Shown: piece after piece, positions 46,369 through 55,349 of the stretch | Position numbering within the stretch: the stretch's first letter is position 1 | How the letters are laid out: each line of letters starts with the position of its first letter | Assembly (NCBI GenBank): GCA_016933335.1 | Contig: JAFGBD010000027.1 | Coordinates: 37,913-101,912, forward strand | DNA: 64,000 nt | Direction of reading: 5' to 3' | DNA from: Bacteroidales bacterium | Lineage (GTDB): Bacteria; Bacteroidota; Bacteroidia; Bacteroidales; UBA10428 | Position numbers and translations under genes: made by a program | Notes under the pieces: model-generated | Databases searched by the model: none | What the model was told of the DNA's origin: nothing | Seen by the model: only the letters and a program-made list of their open reading frames with translations

Positions 46369-47586
46369 TCAGATATCCTTCAGTTTATAACTGAAGAACA
46401 ACCCGAATAATAATATCGTTACGGTAAACAGGATCAAAGCCTGAAATCCTATCAGTTTTAAGAGTGCTCCGCCGGGTATCGAAAAAAATAAACCGGCGGA
46501 TGTTATAAAATTCTGAACCGCAAAATATACCGGTCTTTTTTCTTCAGATGCCAGATTCAGAACGAGGTTTTTAAAGGCCAGGCGGAAACCGTCAGCTGCG
46601 CTTCCTGCAAGGAGAAATATCAGAATAAAGATGAAAATATTTGCATGGAACAATGCCATTGACAGCGATATAACCATCATTAGAAATGAGAGGCGTACTA
46701 TTAATTTGTTGGAGTTCACCGAGGCCAGTTTTGCCCAGAAAACATTACCAAGTACCGAGCCCGTGAGCAATGGAACAGCAGAACTTAAAGCCAGTCCGCC
46801 CAGATTTAGTCCGGGTTTGTTATATTTAATGACAAAGGGCAAAGAAAAAAGATAGGAGTAAGATACCAAACATATAATGATCTGATTGAAGAGGACTTTA
46901 TCCTGTTTTAAAAGTGAAATGGTATTGCTGATAAACAGGGTGAAATTTTTCTCCTTTTCCGAAATGTTTTTTTTCTCCCATTCGTATGCTGTTCCAAGCA
47001 CGATATATCCGATCATCATAAACAGGGCACTGATGAGAAACGCATACGCGAAACTGGCCGGTTTTTCATAACGGTTAAAAATCCAGCCTGCAATAATTCC
47101 GCTCAAAATGCCTCCAATACCCATGAAAATCTGGCGATAAGCCCAGGTAACACCGCGATATTCATTGGTAAAAACCTTCCCCAGCAATTCATGGAACAAA
47201 ATGGTCCCCAATCCTGCAGTGAAAGAAAAAGAGAAAAGTCCCAGACCGATAAGCCACAGGGTAAGTACAGGATTAACATTTCCAAATAAATAAATGACCA
47301 GTCCTATCCCTGTCCATGAAAGCAGGCGGAAAAGAAACAAGACACGCAACGGGTTCAGAACCCTTTTATAAGCCTGGGCATGAAAAGCCATATGTAACTG
47401 CATGATGATGGCTCCTCCCCGAACAAGTGAGGAGAAGATGCCTATAATGATGTCGTTTTTGCTGAAATAACTAACTATAAGCGGTAAAATGGTTGAAGGC
47501 TCGGCAATGTGGTATGCAGTGGAAAAGAAAAATCCATGAACCAGAAATTTAATCCTGTTTGACAGCAGATTGAGTCTTTCTTTCAT
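46369..47586 (-). CDS. Major facilitator superfamily transporter
   Basis: A 405-residue 11-12 helix transporter. Typical features are helices such as FLVHGFFFSTAYHIAEPSTILPLIV, a cytoplasmic linker near residue 200 (EWEKKNISEKEKN), and LAGSAADGFRLAFKN near the end. I cannot assign a substrate. ATG 47586 is clear, and a TATTTTTG box lies just upstream on the minus strand (47615-47608). It is divergent from the M49-like lipoprotein. Confidence 0.87.
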   Translation of the reverse strand: MKERLNLLSNRIKFLVHGFFFSTAYHIAEPSTILPLIVSYFSKNDIIIGIFSSLVRGGAIIMQLHMAFHAQAYKRVLNPLRVLFLFRLLSWTGIGLVIYLFGNVNPVLTLWLIGLGLFSFSFTAGLGTILFHELLGKVFTNEYRGVTWAYRQIFMGIGGILSGIIAGWIFNRYEKPASFAYAFLISALFMMIGYIVLGTAYEWEKKNISEKEKNFTLFISNTISLLKQDKVLFNQIIICLVSYSYLFSLPFVIKYNKPGLNLGGLALSSAVPLLTGSVLGNVFWAKLASVNSNKLIVRLSFLMMVISLSMALFHANIFIFILIFLLAGSAADGFRLAFKNLVLNLASEEKRPVYFAVQNFITSAGLFFSIPGGALLKLIGFQALILFTVTILLFGLFFSYKLKDI

Positions 47587-47607
47587 TTAAATCATCATTT
47601 GGAACTC

Positions 47608-47615
47608 CAAAAATA
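47608..47615 (-). promoter_or_regulatory. Predicted -7 box of the MFS gene
   Basis: TATTTTTG on the minus strand matches TAnnTTTG exactly, about 22 bases before the ATG. The -33 element is not clear. Confidence 0.35.
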
Positions 47616-47824
47616 CAATGTTAATCTGCATTATCCATAATTCTTTTAAGTATCAGGATTTAAAAATCATCGAGTTTCACGGGAGGTATATCAGTTTATG
47701 CTCTTAAATCAAAAACCTTAAACGACACTCTTTCTTTGAAATACTTGAGGGCAGAATGCCGGAATAATTTTATGCCATTTCAAATTAACAGGAATATATC
47801 AGTTTTTTCTTATCCATAAAGTCT

Positions 47825-47832
47825 TAAATTTG
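47825..47832 (+). promoter_or_regulatory. Predicted -7 box of the M49-like lipoprotein gene
   Basis: TAAATTTG matches TAnnTTTG exactly, 27 bases before the ATG at 47859. No TTTG is seen at the normal -33 distance, so only the -7 box is claimed. Confidence 0.4.
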
Positions 47833-47858
47833 TTTAGTTACCTTAAAAGAAAATAAAA

Positions 47859-49499
47859 ATGAGCACAAAAACATTAACCATTGCATTATTATCGGGAATA
47901 ATTGTATTTTATTCCTGTAAAACCGGGAGCAAGGTCAAAGATGAAACATCAAACGACATCATTATGAAATTAAATGATTTCGCAGCTTTTGAGCTGACTA
48001 CGGATATGAATAAACTTAACGACAAGGAAAAAGAGATGATCCCTGTCCTTATTGAAGCGGCGAAGATTATGGAAGAAATATTCTGGATGGAAGCATACGG
48101 AGATAAAGAGGTGCTGTTATCAAAACTGACTGATGAAAATCTGAAAAAATATGTTATGATTAATTACGGGCCATGGGAGCGGTTGAATGATAACAAACCC
48201 TTTATCGAGGGTGTCGGTGAAAAACCCCTGGGCGCAAACTTTTATCCTGCCGACATGACCAAAGAGGAGTTTGAAGCATTTGAAGCACCTGATAAAGCCA
48301 GTCTTTATACGCTCATCAGAAGGGATGAAGGCGGGGCATTAAAGACTGTTCCATATCACGTCGCTTTTGGTGACAAGGTCCGGCAGGCTTCAGACCTGAT
48401 CAAACAGGCATCCGGGTTTGCAGAAGATCCCGGATTGCAGAAGTATCTAAAGCTCAGGGCAGAGGCTTTGCTGACAGACGAATATTATGAAAGCGACCTT
48501 GCATGGATGGATATGAAAACCAATAAAATAGACTTTGTGGTGGGTCCCATTGAAACCTATGAAGACAGGCTGTTTGGTTACAAGGCAGCCCATGAAGCCT
48601 ATGTTCTGGTAAAAGATATGGAGTGGAGCGATCGTCTGGCAAAATATGCCGGACTTTTACCACAGTTGCAGAGGAGATTACCTGTTGATGAAAAGTACAA
48701 ACAGGAAATGCCCGGAACAGCTTCTGATCTGAATGCTTATGATGTAATCTATTATGCGGGAGACTGCAACGCCGGCAGCAAAACAATTGCCATCAACCTG
48801 CCCAATGATGAAAAGGTGACACTTGCAAAGGGCAGCCGCAGGCTGCAGCTGAAAAACTCGATGCAGGCCAAATTTGACAAGATACTGGTTCCCATTGCAA
48901 ATGTTCTCATCGTCCCTGAACAGCTGGAACACATCAGATTCGATGCCTTCTTTGCCAACACCATGTTTCATGAAGTCGCACACGGACTGGGGGTTATGAA
49001 TACCGTCAATGACAAAGGTACGGTCAGGGAAGCGCTGAAGGAGCATTATACGGTACTGGAGGAAGGAAAAGCAGATATTGTGGGATTGTTCCTGGTAACC
49101 ACGCTGAAAGGGATGAACGAGATTGAAACAGACCTTATGGACAATTATGTTACCTTTCTTGCCGGCATATTCCGGTCCGTTCGTTTTGGTGCCTCAAGCG
49201 CCCATGGAAAGGCAAATCTTGTCAGGTTCAATTACTTTAAGGAAAAGGGTGCTTTTGCAGTTGATGAACAAGGCAGGTATTCGGTTAATTTCGATATCAT
49301 GCAGGATGCCGTCAACAGCCTGTCGGAGTTGATCATCAGCATTCAGGGTGAAGGAGACTACCAGAAGGCTGCCGGCATGGTTGAAAAATACGGGGTGATG
49401 GATAACGGGCTGAAATCCGCATTACAGCGTGTCGAAGAGAAGGATATTCCTGTCGACATTGTCTTTGAACAGGGCCTGGAGGTGCTGGGGTTGAAATAA
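47859..49499 (+). CDS. M49-like zinc peptidase lipoprotein
   Basis: A 546-residue lipoprotein: the signal MSTKTLTIALLSGIIVFYSC has Cys20 in a lipobox position. The catalytic motif is HEVAH at 371-375, followed by the third ligand Glu in EEGKADIVGLF at about 401. This is the pentapeptide form of the M49 (dipeptidyl peptidase III) motif; classical members have HExxGH, and the five-residue form is known from Caldithrix. The large two-lobed length fits the family. It would face the outside or periplasm and trim peptides. It is complete and divergent from the MFS gene. Confidence 0.8.
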   Translation: MSTKTLTIALLSGIIVFYSCKTGSKVKDETSNDIIMKLNDFAAFELTTDMNKLNDKEKEMIPVLIEAAKIMEEIFWMEAYGDKEVLLSKLTDENLKKYVMINYGPWERLNDNKPFIEGVGEKPLGANFYPADMTKEEFEAFEAPDKASLYTLIRRDEGGALKTVPYHVAFGDKVRQASDLIKQASGFAEDPGLQKYLKLRAEALLTDEYYESDLAWMDMKTNKIDFVVGPIETYEDRLFGYKAAHEAYVLVKDMEWSDRLAKYAGLLPQLQRRLPVDEKYKQEMPGTASDLNAYDVIYYAGDCNAGSKTIAINLPNDEKVTLAKGSRRLQLKNSMQAKFDKILVPIANVLIVPEQLEHIRFDAFFANTMFHEVAHGLGVMNTVNDKGTVREALKEHYTVLEEGKADIVGLFLVTTLKGMNEIETDLMDNYVTFLAGIFRSVRFGASSAHGKANLVRFNYFKEKGAFAVDEQGRYSVNFDIMQDAVNSLSELIISIQGEGDYQKAAGMVEKYGVMDNGLKSALQRVEEKDIPVDIVFEQGLEVLGLK

Positions 49500-49566
49500 A
49501 TGGGTAAATATCGTTTCATATCCTGTTAATGGATTGACCGAACGGCCATATTTGAAATGCCGGCTA

Positions 49567-49926
49567 TCATGAAATTATTTTCGGGATAAATATGATACTC
49601 CCGATTATTGCAGCGGCAATGGCAGCAAGCAAAACTCCGGAGGCAGTCAGGTCTTTTATCAAACCGGCACGGAAATCCTGCCGGGGTGATACCATGTCAA
49701 CCAGTTTTTCAATGGCGGAATTTATGGCTTCTGCCATTAAAACCATTCCGGTACACAGGATAATTATAAGCCATTCTATCAGGGATATTTTAATGATAAA
49801 TCCCAGTATAACCGTAATGGCAGCAATGAAGGTATGTACCCTGATATGATGTTCCTTTTTAAGAAGAAAAGATAATCCCCTGAAAGCATACCTGAAACTT
49901 TTAATACTCTTAAGAATTGTAAGCAT
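49567..49926 (-). CDS. dgkA: Diacylglycerol kinase, small membrane type
   Basis: A 119-residue protein of the DgkA (prokaryotic diacylglycerol/undecaprenol kinase) family. It has three helices and the signature EAINSAIEKLVDMVSP with the catalytic Glu and the metal-binding Glu/Asn. The opening AFRGLSFLLKKEHHIRVH is typical of the Bacteroidota/Firmicutes form, which often phosphorylates undecaprenol. It is divergent from nfo, 121 bases apart. Confidence 0.93.
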   Translation of the reverse strand: MLTILKSIKSFRYAFRGLSFLLKKEHHIRVHTFIAAITVILGFIIKISLIEWLIIILCTGMVLMAEAINSAIEKLVDMVSPRQDFRAGLIKDLTASGVLLAAIAAAIIGSIIFIPKIIS

Positions 49927-50047
49927 AATTCCATCATTTTTATTGGATTTGATTCAAATTTAAGAAAAGAACCTGATGATGATGTCCATAATGTTATGTT
50001 AAGTATCTTTGAAACTTGTTTAGAATCCGGGAAATCAATCAGAAATC

Positions 50048-50902
50048 ATGAAATATATCGGTGCACATGTCAGCATTGCGGGGGGAGTGGAGGATGCCCC
50101 TGTCAATGCCCATAAAATCGGAGCCACGGCATTCGGACTGTTTGTCAGGAATCAGCGGCAATGGGTGGCAAAGCCGCTGACCAGCCTTAATATTGATGCC
50201 TTTAAAGAAAACTGCGAAAATTACGGTTACAGTGCAAAGCACATTCTGCCCCATGACAGTTATCTGATCAATCTTGGCCATCCTGAAAAGGAGGGTATAG
50301 AAAAATCGCGCAGTGCATTTCTTGATGAGATGCAGCGCTGCGAGCAGCTGGGACTAGACAGGCTGAACTTTCATCCGGGCAGTCACCTGAACCGGATTTC
50401 AGCAGAGGATTGCATGAAAAGAATTGCCGAATCAGTCAACATTATCCTTGATAAAACCCGGGGAGTTACTGCAGTTCTTGAGAACACCGCGGGACAGGGT
50501 TCAAACCTGGGATATACCTTTGAGCAGCTCAGGTTTATCATTGAGCTGGTGGAAGATAAAACGAGGGTAGGAGTATGCATTGATACATGCCATTCATTTG
50601 CCGCCGGGTACGATATCAAAACCAGCGAAGGTTTCAGGCAGACATTTGAAGAATTTGACAGGATTATAGGATTTGATTATCTCAAAGGAATTCACCTGAA
50701 TGATGCAAAAAAAGAACTCGGATCAAGGGTCGACAGACATAACAGTCTCGGCAAAGGATTGCTGGGAATTGAAGCCTTCAGCCACTTCATGAATGATGCA
50801 AGGTTTGATGATCTGCCCATGATTCTTGAAACACCGGACGAAGATCTCTGGCCTGATGAAATAAAAAAATTATATAAATTGCAGACAAAGCAGAATATAT
50901 GA
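50048..50902 (+). CDS. nfo: Endonuclease IV
   Basis: A 284-residue AP endonuclease that repairs abasic sites. Metal ligands are visible: His in [12 protein letters not shown], His in NFHPGSH, Glu in VLENTAGQG, Asp/His in [13 protein letters not shown], His in [17 protein letters not shown], and Glu in LPMILETP. Length and order match E. coli Nfo. The stand-alone gene is another DNA-repair function near ung and the RNase H genes, though not clustered with them. Confidence 0.97.
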   Translation: MKYIGAHVSIAGGVEDAPVNAHKIGATAFGLFVRNQRQWVAKPLTSLNIDAFKENCENYGYSAKHILPHDSYLINLGHPEKEGIEKSRSAFLDEMQRCEQLGLDRLNFHPGSHLNRISAEDCMKRIAESVNIILDKTRGVTAVLENTAGQGSNLGYTFEQLRFIIELVEDKTRVGVCIDTCHSFAAGYDIKTSEGFRQTFEEFDRIIGFDYLKGIHLNDAKKELGSRVDRHNSLGKGLLGIEAFSHFMNDARFDDLPMILETPDEDLWPDEIKKLYKLQTKQNI

Positions 50903-50997
50903 TTTCACTCAGCTTATTATCACAAGGTGAACCAGGACTGGTTTAAAAAATAAAGGTCATTAATACACTTATTCTTTCTTTTGAATATTAAATTGGT

Positions 50998-51005
50998 TAA
51001 TTTTG
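50998..51005 (+). promoter_or_regulatory. Predicted -7 box of araA
   Basis: TAATTTTG matches TAnnTTTG exactly, 41 bases before the araA ATG. A TTG at 50981-50983 lies only 14 bases upstream, shorter than usual, so control by an activator is possible. Confidence 0.4.
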
Positions 51006-51045
51006 ACATAAGATAATTATTATTAAATAATAAAACCAGCATAAA

Positions 51046-52551
51046 ATGATCAATTTAAAAGAATATGAGGTTTGGTTTGTAACCGGAAGCCAGCATTTAT
51101 ACGGACCTGAAACACTGAAACAGGTCGCAGGGCATTCACAGGAAATTGCTGCATTTTTCGATAAATCAGAAAAAATTCCTGTTAAAATCATCTTCAGGCC
51201 GGTAATGAAAACCCCGGAGGAGATAACCGGTCTGTGCATTGATGCAAATGCTGCCAGGTCATGTATCGGACTGATTACATGGTGCCATACATTTTCTCCT
51301 TCGAAAATGTGGATCAATGGATTAAAGATTCTGAACAAACCTGTCCTGCATCTTCATACCCAGTATAACCGTGATTTGCCATGGAATGAGATAGACATGG
51401 ATTTCATGAACCTGAACCAGTCTGCTCACGGTGACAGGGAACACGGATTTATCATGACCCGTATGCGCATCAACCGCAAAGTGGTAGTCGGGCACTGGCA
51501 GGATAAGGAGGTACAGGAGCGTATTGGAATCTGGACACGTGCTGCTGTGGCATGGGATGATATTCAGAATGCCAAAATTGCCCGTTTCGGTGACAATATG
51601 CGTGAAGTAGCAGTTACTGAGGGCGATAAGGTTGAGGCTCAGATCAGGTTCGGGTTATCTGTAAATGGTTATGGCGTTGGGGATCTGGTGAAGATCGTGA
51701 ATGAGGTTTCTGAAGATGAAATCGACAAGCTGGTAAAGCAGTATTTAGAGATATTTGAAGTTGCTGCCGAAGGCAGGCCGGGCGGCACGTATCATCTGAA
51801 TGTACGTTACCAGGCACGCATTGAAGCAGGTATGAGGAAGTTCCTCGAAGAGGGTGGTTTTAAAGGTTTTACAACAACTTTTGAAGATCTTCACGGACTG
51901 GAACAGCTGCCCGGTTTAGCGTCACAGAGACTGATGGATTCAGGATACGGCTTTGGTGCTGAGGGCGACTGGAAACATTCGGCTCTCGTACGTGCCCTCA
52001 AGGTAATGGGTGCCGGATTAAAGGGAGGCTGCTCGTTCATGGAAGATTACACCTATCACCTCAATCCTGCAGGGATGAAGGTCCTGGGGGCACATATGCT
52101 TGAAATATGTCCCACCATAGGTGATGGAAAGGCAAAGCTGGAAGTACATCCGCTTGGTATAGGAGGCAAGGATGATCCGGCCCGCCTGGTATTCAACGTA
52201 CCTGCCGGACCTGCTATCAATGCCAGCCTTGTTGATATGGGCAACCGCTTCCGTATGATCGTCAACTCGGTTGATTGTGTGGCTCCTGACGCCGACCTGC
52301 CAAAATTACCCGTTGCACGTGCATTGTGGGTTCCACAACCTGACCTGAAGATTGGTGCAGCAGCATGGATTTACGCGGGCGGTGCACATCATACTGCTTT
52401 CAGCCAGGCTTTAACATCTGAATATATCGAGGACTTTTGCGAAATGGCGGGAATAGAATATATACACATCGGTAGGCAAACAAATCTGAAAGACTTTAAA
52501 AAGGAACTAAAGTGGAATGAGATGTACTATCTTTTAGCAAAAGGACTTTAA
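51046..52551 (+). CDS. araA: L-arabinose isomerase
   Basis: A 501-residue isomerase converting L-arabinose to L-ribulose, the first step in arabinose use. Typical segments are [15 protein letters not shown] at the start, [12 protein letters not shown] and [40 protein letters not shown] and the late [13 protein letters not shown] with the catalytic His. The length is normal. It is the only arabinose pathway gene here; araB and araD are not in the window. It points toward the arabinan hydrolases and its stop abuts the deacetylase stop on the other strand. Confidence 0.98.
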   Translation: MINLKEYEVWFVTGSQHLYGPETLKQVAGHSQEIAAFFDKSEKIPVKIIFRPVMKTPEEITGLCIDANAARSCIGLITWCHTFSPSKMWINGLKILNKPVLHLHTQYNRDLPWNEIDMDFMNLNQSAHGDREHGFIMTRMRINRKVVVGHWQDKEVQERIGIWTRAAVAWDDIQNAKIARFGDNMREVAVTEGDKVEAQIRFGLSVNGYGVGDLVKIVNEVSEDEIDKLVKQYLEIFEVAAEGRPGGTYHLNVRYQARIEAGMRKFLEEGGFKGFTTTFEDLHGLEQLPGLASQRLMDSGYGFGAEGDWKHSALVRALKVMGAGLKGGCSFMEDYTYHLNPAGMKVLGAHMLEICPTIGDGKAKLEVHPLGIGGKDDPARLVFNVPAGPAINASLVDMGNRFRMIVNSVDCVAPDADLPKLPVARALWVPQPDLKIGAAAWIYAGGAHHTAFSQALTSEYIEDFCEMAGIEYIHIGRQTNLKDFKKELKWNEMYYLLAKGL

Positions 52552-53913
52552 CTAAAGGCTCTCCTGCGGTTCTTCCTCCTTCAGCCTGTCTTCTTCAGGC
52601 TTGTTTTCGGATGCATATTCAAACATGTCCTCGAAGACTTTTCTCCAGCCGGTCCACATGCCATATTCTGATAAGGATTCATTATGCCAGATAGGGATAA
52701 AATATCCGTTTACGGCTTTGACCTCATCAATGATTTTTGAGATATGAGTCATAGCTTCAGTGGAGCGAAGACGCAGGTAATTGTGCAGGGTGACATCCAT
52801 AATTTGAAAGGGAATCACAAGAAGGTTGGTTTCCTTCTCCTCAGGCAGGTCATAGAATTTGAAAGGAAAGCTTGTACTGGCCCTGAATCCAATTGCACTG
52901 GCATATCCCATTGAATACTCTTCCCTGATACCTAATTGAATTAGATTACGGTAAGTATCCGGCATTCTTATCTGGAGATAATGTTGCCTGCTCCTGACAA
53001 TCCTCTCCCCTGTTACCCTGGAAAACCGTTTCAGCTCTTTTCCCAGGATCTCAACACTTTTGTTTGAGCTGTAAGAAGGATGAATCCCGGTATTATGTGT
53101 AGCGTTGATTCCCCTGATGAGGTTCTGATATGCAATTTTCCTGATCGGAACGTTTGTATCATGACGGCCGTAATCACCGACAAGAAAGAAGTAGAGTGAT
53201 CTGGTATTGTGTTTTTGCTCAATCTCGCCTATGTAATCATAGGTATCATAAGGATCTTTGGTTACCCCTCCAAGTGCTGTAAGTCTACCGAAAAGTGTGT
53301 TGAAATCAAGCCTGAAAAGTGCACGCAACAAGGCACCGATTGTTCTGAAGATTCCTTTGTGCTTGAATGCAAAAGGATTATCAATATCTATGGAAGGCTG
53401 AAAAGTGTATATTTGATCAGGCATAACCAGCTCAGGAAATCTTTCTTTCAGTTTTTTCTTCAGAAGAAGAACCCATTTATCTACCAGTGGTTCATGAAGG
53501 AATCCATGAAGGTAAGCAAGGCTCTGGATGGCTTCGAACCTTAAATGTTTATCAGCACGATTTGATAAATACTCTTCATAGCGGGATAATAAAAGAAAAG
53601 AAGCTGAGAAGATATCGAATGGTAAGTCACATCTGTCGTCAGTTCTGAAGAAGATCTTTAATCCTTCATAATCAGAGACCTGAATGCATTGTTCATTGAT
53701 GCCCTGTTCATGAAGCAAACCGCTTGGTTTAATCCACAGTGAATCACCAATCCTGCTTTCTGTGTAACAGATTTTCGGTCCCTTAAAAGTATCAAATTCG
53801 TTCAGATTGGTGGTGATACCAAATTCAATTTTGAGAAGTCTGAAAATAAGTTGTGTGAAAATATAATTTATCCTGTTGTTAATTACCGTTGTATATACTA
53901 AAGGTAATTCCAT
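52552..53913 (-). CDS. Polysaccharide-deacetylase-like protein (DUF7033 type)
   Basis: A 453-residue protein of a Bacteroidota group annotated as polysaccharide deacetylases with an N-terminal DUF7033. The metal-binding Asp pair is in QPSIDIDNPFAFKHKG, and further His are in GINATHNTGIHPSYSSNK and GYFIPIWHNESLSEYGMW. The order resembles a NodB-like deacetylase fold with inserts. No signal peptide is seen, so it may act in the cytoplasm on a lipid-linked sugar. It abuts araA (TAA|CTA) with no gap. Confidence 0.78.
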   Translation of the reverse strand: MELPLVYTTVINNRINYIFTQLIFRLLKIEFGITTNLNEFDTFKGPKICYTESRIGDSLWIKPSGLLHEQGINEQCIQVSDYEGLKIFFRTDDRCDLPFDIFSASFLLLSRYEEYLSNRADKHLRFEAIQSLAYLHGFLHEPLVDKWVLLLKKKLKERFPELVMPDQIYTFQPSIDIDNPFAFKHKGIFRTIGALLRALFRLDFNTLFGRLTALGGVTKDPYDTYDYIGEIEQKHNTRSLYFFLVGDYGRHDTNVPIRKIAYQNLIRGINATHNTGIHPSYSSNKSVEILGKELKRFSRVTGERIVRSRQHYLQIRMPDTYRNLIQLGIREEYSMGYASAIGFRASTSFPFKFYDLPEEKETNLLVIPFQIMDVTLHNYLRLRSTEAMTHISKIIDEVKAVNGYFIPIWHNESLSEYGMWTGWRKVFEDMFEYASENKPEEDRLKEEEPQESL

Positions 53914-53982
53914 TTAACTGAAGTTGATTTGCTAAGCAATGATAGCAAATTTCAATCAAATAACCGTCAACAGGACATTATT

Positions 53983-54165
53983 TTATCGGATCTGATTTTC
54001 CCCCCTGCATTCTGTCTTACCTGCGCAAATACATGATGATTCATTATCTGAATGACAACATTTACCTATAGTGATTCGGTCTTTCCGGCCAATCAGCAGT
54101 TTTATTCCCAGTGCCGTGAATGCAATGGTTATCAGTACTACCGAAACAAGAATTAATTTAAGCAT
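53983..54165 (-). CDS. Small membrane protein with Cys-rich tail
   Basis: A 60-residue protein. One helix (LKLILVSVVLITIAFTALGIKLLI) is followed by a short basic stretch and a tail with Cys in CCHSD, CICAG and TECR. Three ATGs lie together; the one at 54165 gives the cleanest start. Small proteins of this layout are common in Bacteroidota next to membrane redox genes. No function is known, and it is not certain that it is real. Confidence 0.5.
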   Translation of the reverse strand: MLKLILVSVVLITIAFTALGIKLLIGRKDRITIGKCCHSDNESSCICAGKTECRGENQIR

Positions 54166-54266
54166 CATCATGCATTTAAAGTTAATAATACGCTATTACC
54201 AGTAGCAATATTTTACAACCAGAGTTCATATTCATCAGTAAAAACTTTAACAAAAATACTATGTTT

Positions 54267-55325
54267 TTATTTTTTCTTGCCCCAGATCGTGGTTCCGTTA
54301 TTGTTCAGACCTGTAAAAAGAATTGTCTCCTTTTTCCTTTCCCAGTCCCATCCCCTTTCAACAATTACCCTGTCGGTGGTGACATTGTTCCAGTTCATCT
54401 CCAGTACCTGATTACTGAAGGTCCATTGATGGTCTGAATTATTATTGAATGTACTGTCATCATGAAGAGTCAGTGTGACAGCCCGCTGTATGTCAGGGTC
54501 AGTTTGTTCTGCAGAAAAGCCGGGAACAACTATATATTTAAATTCGATGTACTCCCACTCACCTGCCATTTCTTCACTGCTGACAGGTGTCAGAGCAACA
54601 CCTGCATATCTTTCCGGAGAAACCACAGGCCAGCCGTCTTCGGTCCAGAGCATCCGGCGTACATGAAGATCCATAAAGTATTTATTGATTGCCGGACGAC
54701 CCTGATGAGCAATATAATATTGATCATCTCTGGCAAATACGGCACAGTGTGCTGTTCCCTGCCAGCCGTTATGACCGGAAAATGCATAAGGAGCAAGAAT
54801 CATTGGCCCGTTGTCCTCAAAGGCATTGATATCTCTGTCGTTATAATCATAATATGGTCCCTCAACATCATCTGCCCGGCTGACCCTTACATTGTATTTT
54901 GTTTCAAGCCAGTCATAGGAGATGAACAAATAGTATTTATTAAATCTCGGATCGATGGCATTGGGCATCGTGATTGTATTTTTGGAAGTGACAACAAGCC
55001 CTTGCTGTATCCATGGTCCTGTAAGTTTATCAGCTGTTATCAGTCCTATTGCACTCAGTTTTGGCTCATTTGCTGCCTGTGAGTAATATAATCGATAAAC
55101 ATCCCCAGCCTTTATAATATATGGTGCCCAGACATTATCCACAGGTGTTCCGTTATTTTGGATAATATAGTTTACTGCCTGGGATGGTCTGCCGGTATAA
55201 GCCCACCCGGTAAAATGCCAGTGTACAAGGTTTGATGAGCGGCGAACCTGAATTCCTGCTCTCATAACGGGCAGACCGTAAAATGCATCGGTTGAGTAAC
55301 AATAGAAATAACCGTTGTCATACAA
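54267..55325 (-). CDS. GH43 arabinan-degrading enzyme, 5'-truncated
   Basis: At least 352 residues of a GH43 five-bladed propeller plus a C-terminal beta domain, resembling arabinan endo-1,5-alpha-L-arabinanases. The Asp of TMPNAIDPRFN fits the pKa-modulating residue, and VFARDDQYYIAHQG fits the core. But it has no ATG, no signal peptide, and no first-blade DP motif with the catalytic base. The frame after the GH51 stop reads ETGYVLYDNGYF, where relatives have a DP just before such a segment. So the start, leader and catalytic Asp are missing at that point. The only starts are TTG 55325 or internal codons. Probably inactive unless made as a readthrough product of GH51. Confidence 0.7.
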   Translation of the reverse strand: MYDNGYFYCYSTDAFYGLPVMRAGIQVRRSSNLVHWHFTGWAYTGRPSQAVNYIIQNNGTPVDNVWAPYIIKAGDVYRLYYSQAANEPKLSAIGLITADKLTGPWIQQGLVVTSKNTITMPNAIDPRFNKYYLFISYDWLETKYNVRVSRADDVEGPYYDYNDRDINAFEDNGPMILAPYAFSGHNGWQGTAHCAVFARDDQYYIAHQGRPAINKYFMDLHVRRMLWTEDGWPVVSPERYAGVALTPVSSEEMAGEWEYIEFKYIVVPGFSAEQTDPDIQRAVTLTLHDDSTFNNNSDHQWTFSNQVLEMNWNNVTTDRVIVERGWDWERKKETILFTGLNNNGTTIWGKKK

Positions 55326-55349
55326 AACGTATCCTGTTTCTAAGTTATT

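Noticed and set aside
48454..49046. Overlapping frames opposite the M49-like gene
   Set aside because: The zinc motif and lipobox are on the plus strand; the minus frames are shadows.
50903..51045. Terminator between nfo and araA (AACCAG-GA-CTGGTT)
   Set aside because: Two-base loop and no T-run after it on either strand in the right direction.
54462..55082. 206-codon frame opposite the truncated GH43
   Set aside because: The GH43 blades on the minus strand are clear; the opposite frame is Cys/Ile-rich with no family features.
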